A stretch of DNA of 16,735 nucleotides from Chloroflexota bacterium. Its GTDB lineage: Bacteria; Chloroflexota; Anaerolineae; Promineifilales; Promineifilaceae. The translations under genes and the position numbers were made by a program. The stretch's first letter is position 1; each line of letters opens with the position of its first letter. Below the pieces are notes generated by a model that saw only the letters and a list, made by a program, of their open reading frames with translations, was not told the origin of the DNA and did not search any database. This document shows positions 14,383 through 16,735 of this stretch, one piece after another. The stretch lies in assembly GCA_024223125.1 (NCBI GenBank), contig JAAEOP010000548.1, positions 1 to 16,735 of the forward strand. The letters are read 5' to 3'.

Positions 14383-14475
14383 GTAACTATTCAGCTTCCA
14401 GAGGTGCGACGCACTTGCAAAGAGCAGCGGCATTGACATTACTCTGGGAAAAGTGCGTCGCACCTGTACAGTTAC
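14383..14475. mobile_element. 93-bp MITE copy B, inverted relative to copy A
   Basis: It starts GTAACTATTCAG and ends CTGTACAGTTAC. The flanking 8-mers are TAAAATAA (14375-14382) and TAAAGTAA (14476-14483), a target duplication with one changed base, so this insertion may be slightly older than copy A. It matches copy A in the opposite orientation at 92 of 93 positions by eye. It sits in the gap between vapC and the amphi-Trp gene. Confidence 0.92.
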
Positions 14476-14480
14476 TAAAG

Positions 14481-14509
14481 TAATTGGTAATCGGACTACT
14501 GATTACCGT
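14481..14509. repeat. Short heptad array beside MITE copy B
   Basis: TAATTGG, TAATCGG, ACTACTG, ATTACCG are in 7-bp phase, with TAATCGG opposed by the inverted word GATTACCG. The first unit overlaps the target duplication, so this MITE also landed at the edge of a heptad array. Confidence 0.65.
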
Positions 14510-14530
14510 TCATTGCTAAGGCGCTTGCAG

Positions 14531-14911
14531 TTATTGCGACATGAACTTCGTAACATCTACCTCTTTGATTATCTTGAAGTGTTTATAATTTCCAGTTAGC
14601 AAAGGTAGGCTGTAGGCAACGGCCGTCGCCGCAATTAGAGTGTCTGCCAAAGCTACCGAGTGGCTAAGGTAGTATTGTTCAACGTAAAACATCGCTTTGC
14701 TGGAAATTTCTTCGTTGACATAAATTATTTCTGCCTTCCAATTCCGCAACGCTCTACGCAACGCCTGTAGTTCCTGCTTGTTTCGCATCCCCTGTACCAG
14801 CTCCATATAAGTAATCACCGATATATGGAATCGGGGATTTGAGTCGAGATAATCAAGCGCCTTCGTATTGCCGCGCATGTACCAAATAATGACATCCGTA
14901 TCAATCAGCAT
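14531..14911 (-). CDS. vapC: VapC-type PIN-domain ribonuclease toxin
   Basis: A 126-residue PIN-domain endoribonuclease that would cleave RNA when free of antitoxin. The acidic site is D4 (MLIDTDV), E37 (ITYMELVQG) and D90 (ALADTLIAA), with LTGNYKHF (N108) at the position of the fourth, less strict residue. Length and order are typical of VapC. It overlaps the antitoxin gene by 11 bp, the usual arrangement for coupled translation. No stop or frameshift is present, so the pair looks functional, unlike the nearby TumE-like pair. Confidence 0.93.
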   Translation of the reverse strand: MLIDTDVIIWYMRGNTKALDYLDSNPRFHISVITYMELVQGMRNKQELQALRRALRNWKAEIIYVNEEISSKAMFYVEQYYLSHSVALADTLIAATAVAYSLPLLTGNYKHFKIIKEVDVTKFMSQ

Positions 14912-15137
14912 CGAATCTTCCTTTTCTAATTGTGCGGATGTAGATATTCACATCTTCAGATTGCACATGATCTGCCCATATGCCAAATAATTCATTTTCG
15001 CTCTCAGTTTCTTCGGTAAAAGGAATCAATTTGGCACACGGCTTTCCTCTATAGGTGATGATCACTTCTTCACCTCTTGCCACCGTATTCAACAACTCCT
15101 TCACATTAAATCTTAAATCTTTTGCTGTAGCTCTCAT
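14901..15137 (-). CDS. vapB: Phd/YefM-fold antitoxin of VapC
   Basis: A 78-residue antitoxin. The N-terminal half (MRATAKDLRFNVKELLNTVA, GEEVIITYRGKPCAKLIPF) is the Phd/YefM DNA-binding and dimerisation fold; the acidic C-terminal half would wrap around the toxin. A GAGG ribosome site lies just before the ATG at 15137. Directly upstream is a palindromic operator over the promoter, so autoregulation by the VapBC complex is expected. Confidence 0.92.
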   Translation of the reverse strand: MRATAKDLRFNVKELLNTVARGEEVIITYRGKPCAKLIPFTEETESENELFGIWADHVQSEDVNIYIRTIRKGRFDAD

Positions 15138-15154
15138 AACTGCCTCTATTTTTG

Positions 15155-15174
15155 TTTATACTTAAAAGTATAAA
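15155..15174. promoter_or_regulatory. Palindromic operator of vapBC
   Basis: TTTATACTTAAAAGTATAAA: two perfect 9-bp arms with a 2-bp centre, starting 18 bp before the vapB ATG and covering the -10 element. The position and symmetry are those of an autoregulatory toxin-antitoxin operator. Confidence 0.82.
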
Positions 15175-15194
15175 CTCTCAAAGGGCATTGTCAA
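15167..15194 (-). promoter_or_regulatory. Sigma-70-type promoter of vapBC
   Basis: On the minus strand, a perfect TTGACA (15189-15194) and TATACT (15167-15172) are separated by 16 bp. The -35 overlaps the stop codon of the lipoprotein gene upstream, so vapBC has its own promoter even though it follows that gene closely. Confidence 0.78.
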
Positions 15195-16534
15195 TTCACA
15201 CGCCAGACATGAACCAATGGCTTGTCCCCATCGCCATGTGGTTCAAAGATGTACAACACGCCATTGTTCCGATCAAAGCCGGCCGCCCCCAGATGATGCC
15301 ACTGCTGGTTAGATTCGATATGGTACAGATATTGGTCAACATCCAATGTGGCATAGGGCTGCGGTTCGCCCGTTTCCATATTATCCTGAGCGACGGCCGC
15401 AAAATCGGCTGGATCATAAAAGAGAATCTGCCCCACAAAACTACTAGACCACCAGCCACGATTACAATCATCCGGCCAGGGAGGTTGGTCTGTGCCATCA
15501 GCACAGCCATACCAGTTAGCTCCCTGCCCCTTCGTGCCGCTGAAGAGTACGGCCGTCTTCGTCCCAGCCGTTACCCAAACCGCCCCTTCCCACTCATCCG
15601 AATGATGATAGTTGTCCATGTGAGCCGGATTTTCATCTGTGAACTTGTCATACAACAGCAGCGTCGTCGCGGTTAAAGCACTGTTGGGCGCAGGAGGATT
15701 ACCTTCAGCCCAGGGAGCAATGGCAAACAAGGACGGCCCTTCGCTGGCCTGTCCACCATCCCGATAACGGCCGGTAGCTACATATTGTCCCGGTGTATAT
15801 ACATCTGCCCACACCTTCGGAATGTCAAACATATAGTCGCTGGTAACGTATTTAGGATAGCCGCCCACGCTCCAAATACCAGCCGCTTGCGGCGCAGACA
15901 GATCAAGTTCCGCCCACCCATGTGTAGCCCCACTGTCCGTATCATTGCCGGGCGCATGGGTGGCCCAACTGAAATACAGCTTGTCGGTTGTCTGGCTGCC
16001 TTGCCGGGGCAGATACGCCAACCCCACACGCGGTATTTCCCAATCGAGATGATCAAATAAATTGGCGCGAATATTGCTGAATGGTTGCAGAGTAACGGCC
16101 GTGTTCAACTCATTCACATCTTTAGCGGCCGAAACTACAGGAACAGGTATCGTGATTTCCGAGATGTATTGCGTCTGGTTGTGCCCCGCGCCAAAAAGCG
16201 AACCGGGATAACTGTCATCCGGCCCACCAACATCGCCATCAGCATAATAAGTCAACCCTGTGCCGCCCCATTCCCAACCAACATCATCCGGCGTACCCGC
16301 TGAGTCCGGCAGTCGAAACGCACCCAGATAAACCAGGTCGGCCGGCTGGAGACGCTCCGTTGCCAATGATTCCGGTGTGAGGACGATTGGCAAATAGGTC
16401 GTTGGCGTGGAATTGCCGTTGTTGCCGGCCGGGTTCATTGGTGTGGCTTCGCTCACCTGTACGGCCGTACAGCCGACTGCAAACAATAGGACAAATAAAC
16501 CTGCCATCAATGAAAAATGTCGGTAACTGTTCAT
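15191..16534 (-). CDS. Uncharacterised secreted lipoprotein
   Basis: A 447-residue protein with a lipoprotein signal: a short basic start, a hydrophobic core (LMAGLFVLLF) and the lipobox AVGC with C22 as the likely lipidated cysteine. A Thr/Asn/Pro-rich linker follows, then a large exported domain rich in W, Y, D and G with repeating strand-like blocks (LVYLGAFRLPD, VGLAYLPRQG, LYFSWATHAPGND, VLYIFEPHGDGD, VHVWRVN). This could be a beta-propeller-like fold, but I do not recognise a family or catalytic motif. Three cysteines near GCADGTDQPPWPDDCNRGWW could form a disulfide. No strong ribosome site is seen. It would act on the outer face of the membrane. Confidence 0.8.
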   Translation of the reverse strand: MNSYRHFSLMAGLFVLLFAVGCTAVQVSEATPMNPAGNNGNSTPTTYLPIVLTPESLATERLQPADLVYLGAFRLPDSAGTPDDVGWEWGGTGLTYYADGDVGGPDDSYPGSLFGAGHNQTQYISEITIPVPVVSAAKDVNELNTAVTLQPFSNIRANLFDHLDWEIPRVGLAYLPRQGSQTTDKLYFSWATHAPGNDTDSGATHGWAELDLSAPQAAGIWSVGGYPKYVTSDYMFDIPKVWADVYTPGQYVATGRYRDGGQASEGPSLFAIAPWAEGNPPAPNSALTATTLLLYDKFTDENPAHMDNYHHSDEWEGAVWVTAGTKTAVLFSGTKGQGANWYGCADGTDQPPWPDDCNRGWWSSSFVGQILFYDPADFAAVAQDNMETGEPQPYATLDVDQYLYHIESNQQWHHLGAAGFDRNNGVLYIFEPHGDGDKPLVHVWRVN

Positions 16535-16554
16535 TTGATTTTATCTTTGGGAAT

Positions 16555-16604
16555 GGAGCTTGGAGATTAGGAATACCAATCTCCTAATCTCCTGATCTCC
16601 TAAG
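16555..16604. repeat. Heptad-repeat array upstream of the lipoprotein gene
   Basis: GGAGCTT, GGAGATT, AGGAATA, then inverted units (CCAATCT, CCTAATC, TCCTGATC). It belongs to the same GGAGATT family as the arrays in region A, although this gene is unrelated to the C1 cluster. Confidence 0.85.
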
Positions 16605-16631
16605 GAATGGGGATTTTATTAAACCCCGAAC

Positions 16632-16701
16632 TTGTCATACCTGCGAAGGCAGGTATCCATCTTTTTAGTCGAGTGGATTCCCGCCTTCGCGGGAATGACA
16701 A
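16632..16701. repeat. REP-like inverted repeat
   Basis: Two 28-bp arms (16632-16659 and 16674-16701) face each other. Each holds its own small palindrome (CCTGCGAAGGCAGG in the left arm, CCCGCCTTCGCGGG in the right). The TGTCATxCC...GCGAAGGC...ATCCA pattern is a widespread bacterial extragenic repeat type. The arms differ at four or so positions. It may act as a terminator or transcript end. Beyond it, to 16735, I see no gene. Confidence 0.85.
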
Positions 16702-16735
16702 ATTAAAGTTCATGGGATTATTTAATCCTCATTCC

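Larger units (their letters stand above)
1058..16468. repeat. Dispersed over-represented palindrome ACGGCCGT
   Basis: By eye about 20 full copies of ACGGCCGT occur across the window (for example 1058, 2220, 3118, 13836, 15549, 16461), with some 60 of its core CGGCCG. Chance expectation for the octamer is below one. Copies lie mainly inside genes and in either frame, and are sparse around 12.1-13.8 kb and absent from the MITEs and heptad arrays. Confidence 0.85.

Noticed and set aside
12090..14475. Composite transposon bounded by the two inverted MITEs
   Set aside because: Each MITE has its own distinct 8-bp duplication directly at both of its ends, so they inserted separately and the block did not move as a unit.

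Overview
The window looks like a chromosomal segment of a Chloroflexota bacterium, most likely Anaerolineae-like. This assignment is inferred from the gene families, the mid-range GC and the repeat style; no rRNA or other phylogenetic marker is present. Nearly every real gene lies on the minus strand. Two genome-style signatures run through it: the octamer ACGGCCGT (core CGGCCG) recurs about 20 times, and 7-bp-period repeat arrays with inverted halves sit in most gaps between genes.

Region A (12065 down to 191, minus strand) is a nine-gene one-carbon / acetyl-CoA (Wood-Ljungdahl) accessory cluster, in transcription order: a corrinoid-protein reductive activator (2Fe-2S plus ASKHA domain), a radical SAM protein, a methyltetrahydrofolate:corrinoid methyltransferase (AcsE type), a malic enzyme, a thioredoxin-reductase-like flavoprotein without the redox CxxC, a fused MetV-MetF methylene-THF reductase, two CooC-type nickel-insertion ATPases and a large AAA+ ATPase. 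The set handles the methyl branch (MetVF, AcsE), corrinoid repair (activator) and CODH metal loading (CooC). The CODH/ACS subunits and the corrinoid iron-sulfur protein are not in the window.

Region B (12066-15190) is accessory. It holds two nearly identical 93-bp MITEs in opposite orientation, a TumE-like toxin-antitoxin pair in which both genes are broken by single-base changes, a putative O-methyltransferase, a CoA-binding-protein fragment, an amphi-Trp protein, and an intact VapBC pair with a clear palindromic operator over its promoter.

Region C (15191-16735) holds a large uncharacterised lipoprotein, another heptad array and a REP-like inverted repeat.

The main discoveries are: (1) a MITE family with GTAAC...GTTAC ends and 8-bp target duplications at all three copies, as expected for IS66-type mobilisation; (2) a heptad-repeat family at six operon junctions that also enters reading frames, supplies stop and false start codons, and adds two in-frame segments to the activator; (3) a HIP1-like over-represented palindrome; (4) a flavoprotein next to MetVF that has lost thioredoxin reductase chemistry; and (5) an AAA+ ATPase resembling contractile-injection-system ATPases at the end of a C1 operon.
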